Origin: Leucogyrophana mollusca
Taxonomy: Eukaryota > Basidiomycota > Agaricomycetes > Boletales
Direction of reading: 5' to 3'
Assembly: GCA_021014945.1 (NCBI GenBank)
Contig: MU266449.1
Coordinates: 17,721 to 81,720, forward strand
Length of the DNA: 64,000 nt
Shown: positions 1-12,569 of the stretch, piece after piece
How positions within the stretch are numbered: the stretch's first letter is position 1
How the letters are laid out: every line of letters starts with the position of its first letter
Program-made: the position numbers and the translations under genes
The notes under the pieces: generated by a model
What the model saw: only the letters and a program-made list of their open reading frames with translations
Database searches by the model: none
Told to the model about the DNA's origin: nothing

Positions 1-164
1 GCTTTCCAAAAGTTTGCAGGCCTCAGAAATACCAGAGAAACGGTTGGACGACGTGCACACGTAGGTCCGCATCAGGTTGTCTGCGACAGTACGCCCTTTG
101 CAGACCGCGGATACAGAGCTTCTCCCCAAGTCAAGAGTTAACATCGACGAGTCATTGCCGACCA
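1..164. other. Upstream edge, no gene called
   Basis: No coding signal is recognisable. The stretch probably holds the promoter and 5' leader of the membrane-protein gene that starts at 165. Nothing more can be supported. Confidence 0.4.
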
Positions 165-2128
165 ATGGATCCCGAAGAAATTGACGCAGTTGTGCAGCTT
201 CTGGTGCCTGGACTTGTCGGTGAGCAGAATCAAGTTTTCAATCATAGGCTGGGGCCTACACCTTCACACCTCTTTCAGGACTCATGATCTCTCTGGTGTG
301 CGTTGCTTACCTGTCATCGCAGCTCGGACCATACTGACCAAGATATCTGCTAGCTTCTATGGGATCACTCTCGGCCAGTATTTCCGCTATATCCGCGCGT
401 TCCCCCATGATAAGAGGCGCGTAAAGTACTTTGTGAGTGCTGGGTACAGAAACCAGGCCGCGATAGTCGAGTCGAGCCTGATCTGTCTATCAGGTAGCGT
501 TTTTGGTGTATGTATCCTCCTCAATGGCGCGGGGTGTAATCCGTGTCATTCGATCGACCTGTTTGGTTTCAGTGCGATAGATACTCTTCATGTGTACGGT
601 TCAGCAGCCCTTGAATGGGGTCTGCTCATGCCCTGTCGCCACAACATCTCACTTGCCTGCTTTTTAGCCTTCCAGTGGTAAGCGTGCCTGGATCCGCTTC
701 ATGTTCCGTGAGCTAACTATGTGATAGGCAATCAGCTGTGAGTCATAGGAAATCTAGCTGACATCGATGTGCTCATGCGTTTTCAGATGGCTTTGTACCT
801 TTGCGTATGCCTTCTTCCTTGTGACAAAGTTTATGGTGTTAACACTGCCGCAACAAGTTTCTCATTCCTTTCGCAGTTCAAAGGTAATGTTCGCGATCCC
901 AACTGATCTACATGCTGACGTACCACAAAGCTTTTACGGACAACGTATCTGGATAAGTGAGTCTGGACTTTTATTGTGGGATTAATGTGTAACACTCTAC
1001 CCAAGTCAGCGGGAGAAACAAGATACTCACCGGTGCCATCGTAAGTCCGGGACTACCGTACCACGTTAATCATAGAGCTGAACTCAGCCCACCTCCCTTA
1101 GTTCTTCTTGGCTGTTACCCAAATTGGTGATCAATTACGCTGAGTATACGACCATCTATCTAATGCATATCTAGTGCTTGGATCTGGTTGGTTCAAATCT
1201 CTCTTTTGATCCACTAGACGCTCATAGTCTGCGCCGCCAGCGGTAATGGTCCTAGGGTGAGTAGGCCTACATCTCCACATCGCGAGGCCACTGAAGGAAG
1301 CAAGGATAGTCCGATAGATGCATCCGTGTCGAGGACCCCGGCGGGTTCAACGAACGGCAACGATGTACTGGCACCTCTTCCGAGCTGCATCATGCTTGTT
1401 GCGTCGGTATCAGCTGTTGCAGCAGACATACTTGTATCCGGTTCTGTATATTTCTATCTACGTCCGGGACGTTCTGGGGTAAAGAGGTCAGTTGTCTGGT
1501 TGGGCATGCTGGTGCACATCTCATTCGTGTGGTTTCATTCAGGACAGAAACACGCATCAAACACTTGACCACAGTCTCTATCAACATGGGTTTTCTGACC
1601 TGGTGGGAGGATACATAATTACTGGGGTGTGCACCTGAATCGGAACTTATTCTCTCGCCAAATGACAGTGCTGTCGGCATCACCCTGGTGGTCTTCGTGA
1701 GGCATCTACTGCTAGTCACGTAGATATATTGGCTGATTATGTCGCTTCCATTTGAACAGATTGGCGTGCCAAAACTGGCCTATTGTATGTCGGCTGCTGC
1801 TATGATTGCTGCGAAGTGTCAGTGTGGGTTTGATCATCCAGATTTCAAGTCACTAATCACAACCGCCAAAACAGCTCACGTCAACTCCGTATTGGCCGTG
1901 TGAGTGAATGACCCCTCCCCTCAATCCTGGTATAGTTTCATTGATGCTTATTGCAGGCTGAACGCGAGAAAGCCTGATCGCCAAGGACAGCAGCTCAACC
2001 CGTTAAGCACCATTCAGCTGCCAGCGATACCAGCTGGCATCCCAACTGGGGACACACCTGTGGGCACGCGAGACAGGACCTCACGGACATTGCAGGAACA
2101 AGCCGTAAGGTCCCCTATGGTATCGTGA
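165..2128 (+). CDS. DUF6534-type multi-pass membrane protein
   Basis: This is a member of the basidiomycete-expanded DUF6534-like integral membrane family, of unknown function, probably with seven spans. I chose the ATG at 165 because exon 1 (165-219) splices cleanly over an intron (220-322) into an exon coding FYGITLGQYFRYIRAF, the usual first-helix region. Later family landmarks are a DTLH motif near 580, QSFYGQRIWIS near 940, a GVKR/TETRIKHLTT junction across the intron at about 1488-1550, and the near-terminal AHVNSVLAV/LNARKPD junction across an intron at about 1900-1957. The C-terminal tail is hydrophilic and rich in Pro and Thr. Exon boundaries between about 433 and 1390 are unresolved, and I did not exclude a frame break there. 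A related gene lies at 40419-42345. Family membership is fairly sure; the exact protein is not. Confidence 0.65.
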
Positions 2129-3369
2129 TTCTCGAAAACCCGGAATGCGACCACGGAGAGAAGGAACGTACGCCGGAGAGGTAAAGGCGGCGTTTGAGAA
2201 ATTGAAATTTGGTGGATGTAAATATTCTCACTCAGAACATGCCTTTGCCGGTAGCAGAATCTCACCATCGTGTTGTTGTTGCTAGCCGAGGCCAATCAAA
2301 CAGCTCTCCCGGTTTCCGACGAGTGCGTGATGGTACAGTAGTGCCAGACGTGGCCGAGATGCTGATTCTTCACGGGCCTCACTCGAAACTTTTGTCTGCC
2401 GATGGAAAACTGTACTTTGGGGCATATCTCGCATTGAGGTGCTCGCACAGCATCTCAGGCCAGGGGTTACAAAAAATGACGCTCCCATGGTACCTTCGAG
2501 CTACACATGTCGAGGTTGTATCAACCCAGGTTAGCCCCCGGCATTGATTCCATTGAGCTCCGATGTGATACATGTGAAGAGTACTCAGAGAAAAGGAACT
2601 TACACTTGCCAAATTGCCCTTATCTTGCCCCTTTGACTTGATCAAGATTTACGGGAGTGCGTGACACAATCATACACCTCTTGTGGAGCTGCAGCTCAAC
2701 ACACCGATGAAGCCTTGCAACAGAGCTCCTTCTGACTTCGTTGCTTCGAGGAAGCTTGATCCTGATGCGAAGCTACCGTGGTCACCCAACACGTGCCCAC
2801 TTATTTAGGTGAGCTTCCTGTTGGAAACTGACTAGGAAACTACACGGCTAACTGAGAGGAGATGCAGACTTTGACATCGACCTTATAGTAGTAGCCAAAT
2901 ACATAACAATCGATTAGACTCTAGACACACAGTTAAGGCAATAGCTATCTTGGTTAGATACCCTCGCAGTCGTTGAGGTTAGCAGCGATGAAAGGATTAA
3001 ATGAAATGTTCGTGTATGAGTCTGGGATAGGATTGTTGGTCACCGGCAGGACGTTGAGTGCCACCATGTCGCGTCCATAATACTCCATATCGCAAGTGAT
3101 TCGGACTTCGAGGCATGCGTGTCTGTCCGAGTTGACCAGCTAGGGTCGCAAAACACTAGATATTGCAGAAAGTACTCAAGCACATGGCATGAGATTGTTC
3201 AGGTAAAGGATAAGGCAAGCTGTAAAACAAAAGGTCAGGATAAGAAGCGACTTTTCTGGTTCTCACCGAGGAGGTCCTCGCTCTTTTTAGGCGTTGTTCG
3301 CCCGATTGAGCCTCGTTTAGTACGTTTTACAATTACGCGTACCCATCCACCCAAACGGTCCCAAAGTGC
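2129..3369. other. Intergenic stretch, no gene supported
   Basis: About 1.2 kb lies between the membrane-protein gene and the protease gene. Short open frames exist on both strands, but none shows a recognisable motif or a convincing exon chain. The 3' end presumably contains the protease promoter. Confidence 0.4.
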
Positions 3370-3480
3370 ATGTTTCGCAATACTAGTACAAGGTTTCGTC
3401 TCCTTCTTTCCTACGCTCGTTCTTTACAACTACACCCACCATTACGCATACCCCACCGACTAGGTTCCCGTCAGCTCGCC

Positions 3481-6400
3481 ATGGTCGCTGCCAAAGACTG
3501 GAAGCCCACAGAACGCCGTGGTCTAACGCCGCCATACTCTATTTTCACGAAGGCGGTTGAGAAACCTCAGCAGGACGATAGGGAATATCGAATCATCAAG
3601 TTGGAGAATGGGCTACATGCTACCGTTATACATGACCCAAAGGCTGATACCGCTGCTGCTAGCCTTGATGTCGCTGTAGGGCATCTCTACGACCCGGTGA
3701 GTACTACCATCCATTTTGAAGTCGAATAGAGCTAGGGAATCGCGGCGGTGGCACCAGAAAAGAGCTGTGACATCCATTATACTTGGTCGTTTACTGGTAA
3801 AGTCTGCTCTTACCGGTATCGAGCCTATATAGAGGGCCGTGTACCGCATTGTCCTTGCACATTCAGCCCAGTCATCTTGCAGTACGTAGTCTAACAATGT
3901 CCTTGTGTTTAGGATGATATGCCAGGCTTGGCTCACTTTTGCGAACATCTACTGTTTATGGTGAGGGTGACATCAAAAGAACCTGGGGGGGACTGCTAAT
4001 GGGAGGCCTCATAATCCAGGGCACCGAACAGTTCCCCAAAGAGAATGAATATTCGGAGGTGCGCTTGCATGCCTGGAATGGCGATTTTATACCCTGACCT
4101 CAGTGCATTTTACCTAGTTTCTATCCAAGAACAATGGCGGCTCGAATGCTTATACGTCCACCTCTAACACGAACTATCACTTCCATGTGGCTACATCTGC
4201 TCTCTCCCCAGCTCTTGAGCGCTTCGCCGCCTTCTTCCACTGCCCCCTCTTCGCTCCATCGTGCACCTCTCGCGAGCTCAACGCCGTCGACTCCGAACAC
4301 AAGAAGAACCATCAGGCGGATATGTGGCGGATCTTCCAGCTCAACAAGTCGCTTACGAAAGATGGCCACCCGTGGTCTAAGTTTGGGAGCGGTAACAGGG
4401 AAAGTTTGTCGAAAGCTGGTAAGGATTTGAAGACGAAGGGGAGGCTTAATGGGGCAGACTCACTGAAAGTCGGTGGCACACCATCGGTATCACACAATGG
4501 CAGCTTGGCACCTTCGCCTATTCCATCCAGAGTGGCCTCGCCAACGCCGTCAAACACCTCTGCAAGCAGTGAGATGGAGGCCGATGGAGGGGCTGTTGGG
4601 CGTGAAACCCGCCGCCGCTTGGTGGAATGGTGGAGTAAAGAATACTGTGCGAGCAGGATGAATGTGTGTGTCGTCGGCAAAGGTCGTATCAAAGCTGCAC
4701 TCAAACATCCCATGCTAACAATGCAGCAGAAACCTTGGACGAGCTGGCGGACTTAGTTTCCACCTTGTTTTCACCTGTCCCGAATCGCGGGCAAGACCCC
4801 CTGCCAATGATCAACGACCACCCGTTTGGACCTAATGAGTCGGGGGTAAGTTGCGATCTTTGTCCGTGATAAGGCAGATGTTGAGCTCACCTTTGCCAGA
4901 CTCTGGTCTCGGTTCAAACAATTATGGCTTTCCACGCTGTTGAGATCTCATTCCCACTTGAATACCAGCCTCCATCCTGGCGGCACAAGCCTGCCCACTT
5001 GATTTCGCACTTTGTGGGTCACGAGGGCCCAGGGTCGCTCCACTCTTACCTGAAGAACAAGGGCTGGGTCACATCGCTGAACTCGGGACCCCAGTCGCTT
5101 GGAAGAGGGTTCGCGATGTTCAAGGTTACGATTCATTTAACCAAAGACGGTTTCGGTGGGTACTTCACCTCAAATCGCACCCCGTAACTAAGGGCTCGCA
5201 TTGGCAGACAATTATCGTTCGGTCGTACTGGCAGCATTCAAATACCTTTCATTGCTCCGTTCCTCTGCGTTCCCTGCATGGTATCAATCTGAGCAGAGCA
5301 TGATATCCCAGATGCGCTTTCGCTTCTCCGAGAAGCGACGTCCTGAGGGCTACGCGGTCTGGATAGCGGAGCACATGACTTGGCCCGTGCCACCTGAATT
5401 GGTGCTTGCCGCGCCGCAGCTGACCTGGGAGTGGGATCAGAACGAAAAGGGCGAACAGGAGGTAAAGGACGTGTTGGAGGGGTTAAGGATAGACCACGGG
5501 CGAGTAGTACTGATGGCAAAGAAGGAAGAACATGAGAGGTTGGCGAAAGTGGACCATTGGGAGAAGGAGGCTTGGTATGGGACTGGATACAGGGTAGAAC
5601 GATGGCCGGAAGATTTCGTACAACAGGTCAGTGAGGAGGCACTCAGGAAAAAAAGTTGAGTGCTGACAGGGATATCATCGACACAGGCTCAAGGACCTAA
5701 TGACATACCCGAACTATACCTCCCTGGTCCCAACGAATTCATACCCTCAAACTTAGACGTGGACAAGCGCGACGTGTCTGAAGTCCGCCTCCTCCCACAC
5801 TCGCCGTTGGTAGCCGTGCTGACGTTATCTTTCAGTCACAGAAACGCCCCCATCTCATCCGGGAGACTCCCTTATCGACGGTTTGGCACAAAAAGGACGA
5901 CCAGTTTTGGCTACCGAAGGCAAATGTCGTGATGGAAATTCGCAGGTGCGCCTAAAATCTTGACTCGTGGAATGTGCTGTCATGTTGATCTGTCCTTGCC
6001 AGTCCTTTGGCTAACGCGTCCCCACGAGCTGCCGTACTGACACGGTGAGTGATATCTCCCAGAATTCGCGCAATCAAAACTCTAATACCGGGGACAATCA
6101 TCCGTTGATCTGAAGGCTGTTTTCGGAGTTGGTCGGTGACTCGCTGACCGAGTTTTCGTATGACGCCGACCTCGCCGGACTTTCTTACAACTTTGGGTCC
6201 CATTCCCTCGGGCTCTCGGTACTGTTGAGCGGGTATAACGACAAACTCTCGGTGCTTGGTCGACATGTCCTAGAAACAGTCAAGAATTTACAAATCCGGT
6301 CTGATCGGTTGGAAGTCATGAAAGAGCAGGTATGTTTCTTGTGACCGGTTATCGCTTAAGTGTCACCTATTGCCCGCAGGTCAAACGAGATTGGGAGAAC

Positions 6401-7883
6401 TTCTTCCTCAGTCAGAGCTATCGGCTCTCCGACTACTACGGGCGGTACATGTTGACAGATAAACAATGGACCTTGGAGGAGAAACTTCCCGAGGTTCCTA
6501 GTACGTACTTTTCTCGTACACACTCTATCCCCCCACGATTTATGTTAATTGCCTGCCGCAGGTGTTACGGCAGAGGAATTGCAGGCCCACGTCCAGCAGA
6601 TGCTATCGCAGGTCAGCATACGCATGTTAGTGCTGGGTAACATGTACAAAGATGTAAGTGACAGCCCGCGTGTATTATCGGAACCCAATCTGATACTATG
6701 GGTCTTTCCAGGAGGCTATCAGTTTCTCGGAGATGGCCGAAAACGTCCTGCAAGCATCTCCATTGCCCACAAACGAGGTTACCGAACATGCTCTTATTCT
6801 CCCTGAGTGTACGTGCTGCAAGTATCCCAAAAGGTCAATCCCTCTAACGCCTCCACAGCATCTGATTTCATGTGGACTGCTCCAGTTCCAAATCCCAACG
6901 AGCCCAATTCATCGTTGACATACTATCTTCATTTAGGCGAACTGACTTGTCCTAAAACCAGAGTGGCAGGCTCTCTTCTCGCACAGATAATGTCGGAGCC
7001 GGCGTTCAATGTCCTGAGAACGAAAGAACAGCTTGGGTACATTGTCTTCTGTTCCTCTTGGCATTTGGCCGGGTCCGGACATTTCGGTGTGCGGATCGTT
7101 GTGCAGAGCGAACGCACCGCTGCCTACCTGGAACACAGAGTGGAAGCATTTCTCGAAGGGATGAAAGCCACCCTCGAGGACATGGAGCCGGAAGTTTTCG
7201 ATGAACACAAAACCGGATTAGAATCGAAATGGAAAGAAGCTCTCAAGAACCTCAGTGAAGAGACTAACAGATATTGGGCACACATAGAATCTGGATATTT
7301 AGACTTCCTCAGACGTGAGTACGGTCTCACCGTTTATTATTAGTCGCCAATGACGTTGATGCCGTTCAAAAATATCTGATATACAGGACACAATGACTCT
7401 GACTTGCTGACGAACGTTACAAAGGAGGATGTACTCGCGCTGTTCCTATCGCGGGTTTATCCTTCGACGTCTACCCGTTCCAAACTCTCCATCCACTTGC
7501 AATCCCGAAAGCCGCGTCCTCCGCGGATTAGTGCTACCGCCGCTCGTGCCTTTGAAAACCTTGTCAGGGCCGCAGATAGCACTGTCGACGTCGCAGGATG
7601 GAAGGAGGAACTGGGTGGAGACTCCCCAGTTGTTGTTGACTTCGTGAAGTACTGGCAAGGTGCTCTGACTGAGAGTGCAGCCGCTCCGGATATTGTTCAA
7701 GGGCTGATGGAGAAATTGCCCACCCTGATGTCCCAACATCCAGCCGAAGGAGATAAAGTTGAAGATCAGAACAACAATGTGACACGTATCACAGACATCC
7801 AGGTGTTCAAGTCTTCGCTACAAGTCTCCAAACCACCTCAGCCACTCGTTGAGTGGGGTGATTTACCTGGGGCGAAGCTCTAG
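3481..7883 (+). CDS. STE23: Insulin-degrading-enzyme-like M16 metalloprotease (Ste23/insulysin)
   Basis: This zinc metalloprotease would degrade short peptides inside its clamshell chamber; in yeast the homologue Ste23 helps mature a-factor. The inverted zinc motif HFCEH (H80, E83, H84) is followed by the E154/E161 pair in RELNAVDSE, as in insulysin. Other M16 landmarks are NGGSNAYTS, KKDDQFWLPKA, SYDADLAGLSYN and LRTKEQLGYIVF. I built 16 exons (3481-3696, 3913-3960, 4020-4058, 4118-4682, 4730-4845, 4900-5155, 5208-5626, 5687-5782, 5836-5945, 6003-6044, 6116-6329, 6380-6500, 6562-6653, 6712-6808, 6859-7314, 7387-7883), giving 1,127 residues in a continuous frame. This is about 100 longer than typical insulysins, largely because of a Ser/Pro-rich insert near residues 215-290. 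An in-frame upstream ATG at 3370 would add a basic, mitochondrial-type leader. Confidence 0.95.
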
Positions 7884-8612
7884 TCATGTCTCGAAAGGTA
7901 CCTTCAGGTTCGCAGCATCGTGTCGCAACGGCTGCACCACCCGATGTCATTCCATGTCACTACTGTCACTCTCCACCGATCCATACCGCTACCTTTGATG
8001 AAAATTATCATGGCTCGATACCCCGACCACCGATGTGGCCGACCATCGCACCCTATCGCACCTTCTACTGACGCAAACACGCCCCATATATGCGTAAGTT
8101 TTGTGTCCTCCGCCTTTCCTCGGTGATCTCCGCGCCCGTCCAAGTCCACTGTATCCCTCGATTCTCAAAAACTCGCAATCATAATTACTCCTCTTTCTCA
8201 AAATGCGCTCTGAGGAAACGCTCACAATATATGAAAAACACACCTGATCCGGGTCCTATACTTGGACCCTGCAGGGCGCTGCAGCAGTGCTACTTATACA
8301 TACTGTCGCCGGCACTATAAAATAACGTGTAAGGTAAGGTGTAAGCCAGTTTACGTATGAAAGCCAAGGATAACTTCACTTCCTTCGCCAAAGCGAGGGA
8401 AATGCTTCCGCGCTGAGAGCTATAGAAATCACGCACTGAGAAAACTGACCATGTAGCCACGCCAACGCGCACCCATTCTCGCGCTGTGAAGAACCTTTCG
8501 AGATTCGCTTTCCACGGGGACGCAGAAACTGTATATCTGGCGTTCTCCCCAGCCTCGCAGTACCTTTTCTCAGACTGCATCTACCATAGTCCCTGGCCGA
8601 CCATTCCTTGGC
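7884..8612. other. Intergenic stretch, no gene supported
   Basis: About 730 bp lies between the protease stop and the next start codon. Open frames here are short and carry no recognisable motif. It should contain the protease 3' end and the promoter of the membrane protein at 8613. Confidence 0.4.
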
Positions 8613-9858
8613 ATGGGCAAAGTCAGCCCGCTCCATCCTTCACTGACGACATTAAGAGGTGAGCGTTTTGTGACCTCATCTCAATTGACTTCATGTTGAA
8701 TTGCACGGCAGTTGTAGTAACATCCGTCCATGTATTGGCACTATCGATGACCACATGGCGATTGTGGTACAGGATCGCAAAGCGGCGCTGCTGGTGGGAG
8801 GACGCGTGGGCTGCATTAGCGCTGCTCGCAGATATCATCAGTCTGGTAACTATATGGCTCATCACAGACCCTCCTGGTGCGTCAAGCCTTCCAATCTATC
8901 AATCTTACGGTAGCTTACTATTGGTGGGACATCCTTAACAGGAGCGGCTCCGTTCCCCAACCAAACAAGTGAAGGGCGCATCGTCGCCTATTGGCACATG
9001 ATGACTTGTTTCACCGTTTGTCTTTGGTAGGTGCGGTTCTTTTCATACCGATAACCCTATCCCGTCTGGACGCCTTTTTCGAACTTGAAAGGTCCTCTCG
9101 GATGAGCATTTTGTTTTCCATCATACGCCTGGCGCCACCTAGGGAACGCATGCGGAAAATTTCATTCTGCGTAGCCGCAGGCTTTGGGATCATGGGGGTG
9201 GGGTTACTCGTGCAAAAACTCTACATTTGTGGGCACGATAGATCGTGGTATGGCAACTACGCGCCACTCAGTTGCCAACTAGGGACTTCGGTGGGTGCTC
9301 TGCAGATTGCCAGTGAGTGATGAGGCTCTCCTTCGTTACTCTACAACTCAAACTCGATTTTAGCCGATTTTATCTCCGATCTGGCCCTGGTTTTTTTGAC
9401 CATCAAACTCCTCCGTGAAGTCAACCTGCCAAGGGATCAGCGCATCTTGATTTTGTCCATCTTCTCAACCAGCATCCTAATCTCGCTACTCAGCGTCGTG
9501 CACGTCATCTTTATCCTCGACACTGATAAATATCTTCAAGTTATTACGGCGCAAGTTGAGGTGTGTCTCCATCTAAATATAACATATAACTGATGAGAGC
9601 TCAGCGTCGGGACAGATCGCACTATCCTTGGTTATCTGTAATCTCTTGGTTATTGTTACCTACATCTACGGGATCGTACGCCGAGAAGACCTGGAACTGG
9701 ACCATCGACGGCGTACACGCACAATCCTTTTTACGACGGTCGACCTGAATCAGCTCACAAGCCACCCGAGCATTGATTATCTGCACGATTATACAAATGT
9801 CACTCCTTCTGCTACCACGGACAAATCTGAAACTGGTACAAGCTTGGGCAGAGAGTAG
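8613..9858 (+). CDS. Multi-pass membrane protein, rhodopsin-like fold (paralogue A)
   Basis: Six exons (8613-8658, 8712-8876, 8942-9026, 9092-9312, 9364-9560, 9616-9858) give a continuous 318-residue protein with several hydrophobic helices. Landmarks are a WWEDAWA motif after the first helices, WSSRMSILFSIIRL, a short Cys-containing loop (SWYGNY...LSC), TDFISDLAL, and ICNLLVIVTYIYGIV before a hydrophilic tail. The layout resembles fungal rhodopsin-like or Pth11-like seven-helix proteins, which are candidate receptors. That assignment is by pattern only, and no ligand or function can be read. A paralogue with the same exon structure lies tail to tail at 10214-11395. Confidence 0.8.
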
Positions 9859-10213
9859 AGCAAACTGGACGGATTTGTTACCGTCACAACAGTCTCCGCG
9901 AGACGGACAGAGACAGCTCCACGCGTCAGGTGGGGGGACGACGACAGGGACGAGCTCTTCGGTCGTTACATTTGGGTACCGGCACCACTACCTCATTACA
10001 TCATATCTGGGTCCATAGGTGTTGGACATCTACGATCCTGTTAGTTAGAATTATTGTACGTGGGTGCATATCGTGTCATGTATGTACTCAATGGAGGGTC
10101 TCAGGTCGCAACTCTGAAGACTGATCACCAGCTGAGCTCTATCTACTACGGATTAGTATGTGAACATGGGAGCTATATCATGTGGGGGGGTGGGTGTTCA
10201 GGCTCGCTCAGAG
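9859..10213. other. Spacer between convergent paralogues
   Basis: This 355 bp stretch separates the stop codons of the two convergent membrane-protein genes. It contains no coding motif I recognise and presumably holds both 3' ends. Confidence 0.4.
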
Positions 10214-11395
10214 TCATTGTTGCTGTATAGTATTCCCGCCCTTCGGAGCCCCGGAGCCGGTCTCTACAGCTGTTAGGGAAACGACAGAAGACAATTGGTT
10301 ATGAAGTCCTACACCAGAGGCAGCTGTTATATCCATGTGCCCAGTGAGATGCTCCAGATCGACGGTAGTGAGATACTGTGTGGTAGGAAGAGCTCGAGGG
10401 GACTGATCACGGTCACTGCTATCGCTGTGCTCGTTGTTGCTGTCTGACTTGTCGTCGTCTTTTCCTTGCTTCACAAGTCGGTAGATGAATGCAACCACGA
10501 CTAAGAGATTGCAAACGATAAGGCACAATGCAACCTAGCCATCATTGTTGGAGCGAGTGGGTTGCAGACAAAGCGAATACTCACTTCAAAATCTGTGGCC
10601 GTACTGATGAGAGAGTTGATGCGCGCAAGCTGGGTTGTGGCATGGAACATTGAAACCACGGACATCACCAAACTCGACGAAAAGACTGCGAGGAACATTT
10701 TACGCTCCCTTCGGGGTAGCTTGATGCGCCAGAGCAAGCGAAGAGGGAGCGAGACCAGTATGGTGTCTGAGACAATATCAGCTGCCCAAAGGTGATATTT
10801 CATCGCTTCCATAAGACGGCTGCGAGGGCAACGTACAAGCCAGTTCATAAGAGGCCATTGGGCGAGGTAAGTGACAGGATAAACTGGTCGATGTATACCA
10901 GGTTAGGGAGGAGCCGCATTTGTAGGCCTTCTGGATGATGAGGCCACCGAACAAGAGTATGAAAAGAGCCGCAACGCCATGCATGAGGTGACGGAGTGGT
11001 TTATTCGGATATATCATACGAGTGATGGAGAGTAGGACACTCATGCGAACCGACCTTGATTAGGCTTCAGTTCACGAAGCAAGAATAAAAGCGACTGCAG
11101 GCACGCACCAGACAACGCATGTGAACGAAAACGTGTAAATCCAGAAAGTGACGATGGAAACATGGCTCGCTGTTGATACTGTTGCAGCGATTCAGCATGT
11201 ATGAAAGATCTAAAATCGGTAAAGAAATATCACGGGTGAGAATATGAACCCATCCTGACGCCAGGACAGCCAGGGTACAAAGCAGCCCCAAAAGCGCCCA
11301 TGCGTCTTCCCACCAGAAACGTCGTATTCGTAGACGGTGAGACAGTCGAAAAACTGTCAAGAGCATCGCCAGACCCTCCAGCACGGTGGCAACCA
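10214..11395 (-). CDS. Multi-pass membrane protein (paralogue B), first exon not located
   Basis: Reading leftward, five exons fit: 11395-11234, 11169-11109, 11054-10837, 10781-10585 and 10534-10214. They encode RFWWEDAWALLGLL, a VVWSVRMSVLLSITRM segment, ASDIVSDTIL and CLIVCNLLVVVAFIYRLV, each aligning with paralogue A. Exon lengths differ from A only by multiples of three, and one exon is exactly 197 nt in both genes. The tail is longer and rich in Asp and Ser, and it keeps a TTVDLEHLTGH block that matches the A tail. The exon at 11395 begins after an AG acceptor in phase 1, so a short first exon with the ATG must lie upstream. I could not find a clean one, so the gene may be 5'-damaged. 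Function is unknown. Confidence 0.75.
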
Positions 11396-12101
11396 CTATG
11401 TATTATCAGCGTGATCAGCTCCATGGTTAAGCTCCTACTGGTACGGAATGAACTTGCCCTTCACGGTCAGGTAAGCAGACCACGAGAGATTCATCCGTGG
11501 ACAGGAAGGCGGAGGGGCATAACCAAGGGTGCCTCTATATCAATGTGAGATTTGGTGAGAGCGCTCGTCGCGCGACAGGACAAGTCGCTAAGTAAGCTCT
11601 GCTTAAACACCATCCTGAAAAGGTGTAATGACCCTTCAAGTGATGCCGATGTGGGCCAACGTAAAGCGGGCGCTGTGAGGCCCTGTGGGACGGGTAATGC
11701 AATTCTTTTCCAGATGCAGTTGCCATGCTTTCTAGACAAATGTTCTCCGAATCATGCGCCAAGGCCATACGTTGACGGGATCCGGTCATTGGCTCGAGTA
11801 GTCACTACCGGAATGGAGTTAATTGGAAAGAGAGAGTTCTGGTGCGAAGTGCCACGCCGAGCGGCATGCAGATGAGAAATAATCTACGTGGTGATAAGTG
11901 GAACGTACAGAGCTTCGACGTGATCGGTGCAGAAAGCAACTGAGATAATGCGATGGAGTGGCCACATTGGCCATTGTGCAGGACGATGATACAAGCGACA
12001 ACAACAGAATGCGATTAAGACAGGAAGAATATTGCGAGAATAGCCAAGGAAAACAAGGGGGATCAAAGGACGCCTAAAGACACAGGAATTCAGTATAATG
12101 A
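11396..12101. other. Intergenic stretch with possible missing first exon of paralogue B
   Basis: About 700 bp. Minus-strand open frames occur at 11491-11789, but their translations carry no motif I recognise. A small initiating exon of paralogue B is expected near 11420-11500 but could not be fixed. The right end holds the CKS1 3' region. Confidence 0.35.
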
Positions 12102-12569
12102 TTACTTCTTCCTTCCTTCCCTCTGTTTCGTGACTTGGACAGCTTGCGGCGGCGGTACAAAGTCCTTGGCCCGGCGGAACAGGAGGACGTGAGGCTCAGG
12201 GGCTGTACCACCGGGATATACAGTTTAAGATGATCTGCGTGGGCCAGAGATTTCACGGAGTGACCTCACCATGTACTTCGTAATGTTGCCAGCCGAGACT
12301 CTGAGTGATGCCGATGCCTCTCCATTCTTGTTCTGACAGAAGGCGGAGAGTCCCTTCTTCACCGAAGAATTCCTTCGGGACAAGCTTGAGCAAGGGCTTC
12401 GGGAGGATGACGTGACGATATTCGTATAAATCGTCTGAGTAACGATCAGAGTAATGAATTCTGGAGGATCAGAAAGACATGAATATGTATCCATCGCCAA
12501 GGGCTGCTTAGGCGAGACTTACTTTTCAATGTATTCCTCGATCTTGCTCGTGATTTGACGATCCGACAT
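12102..12569 (-). CDS. CKS1: Cyclin-dependent kinase regulatory subunit CKS1
   Basis: This small adaptor binds Cdk1-type kinases and phospho-threonine sites, supporting cell-cycle transitions. Three exons (12569-12523, 12460-12270, 12202-12102) give 112 residues. The family core is unmistakable: [23 protein letters not shown]-type [21 protein letters not shown] and [10 protein letters not shown]. The ATG at 12569 opens directly into a short helix ([16 protein letters not shown]), normal for fungal CKS1. The short C-terminal tail is basic. The gene is divergent from the HFM1 gene, with about 220 bp between start codons. Confidence 0.97.
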
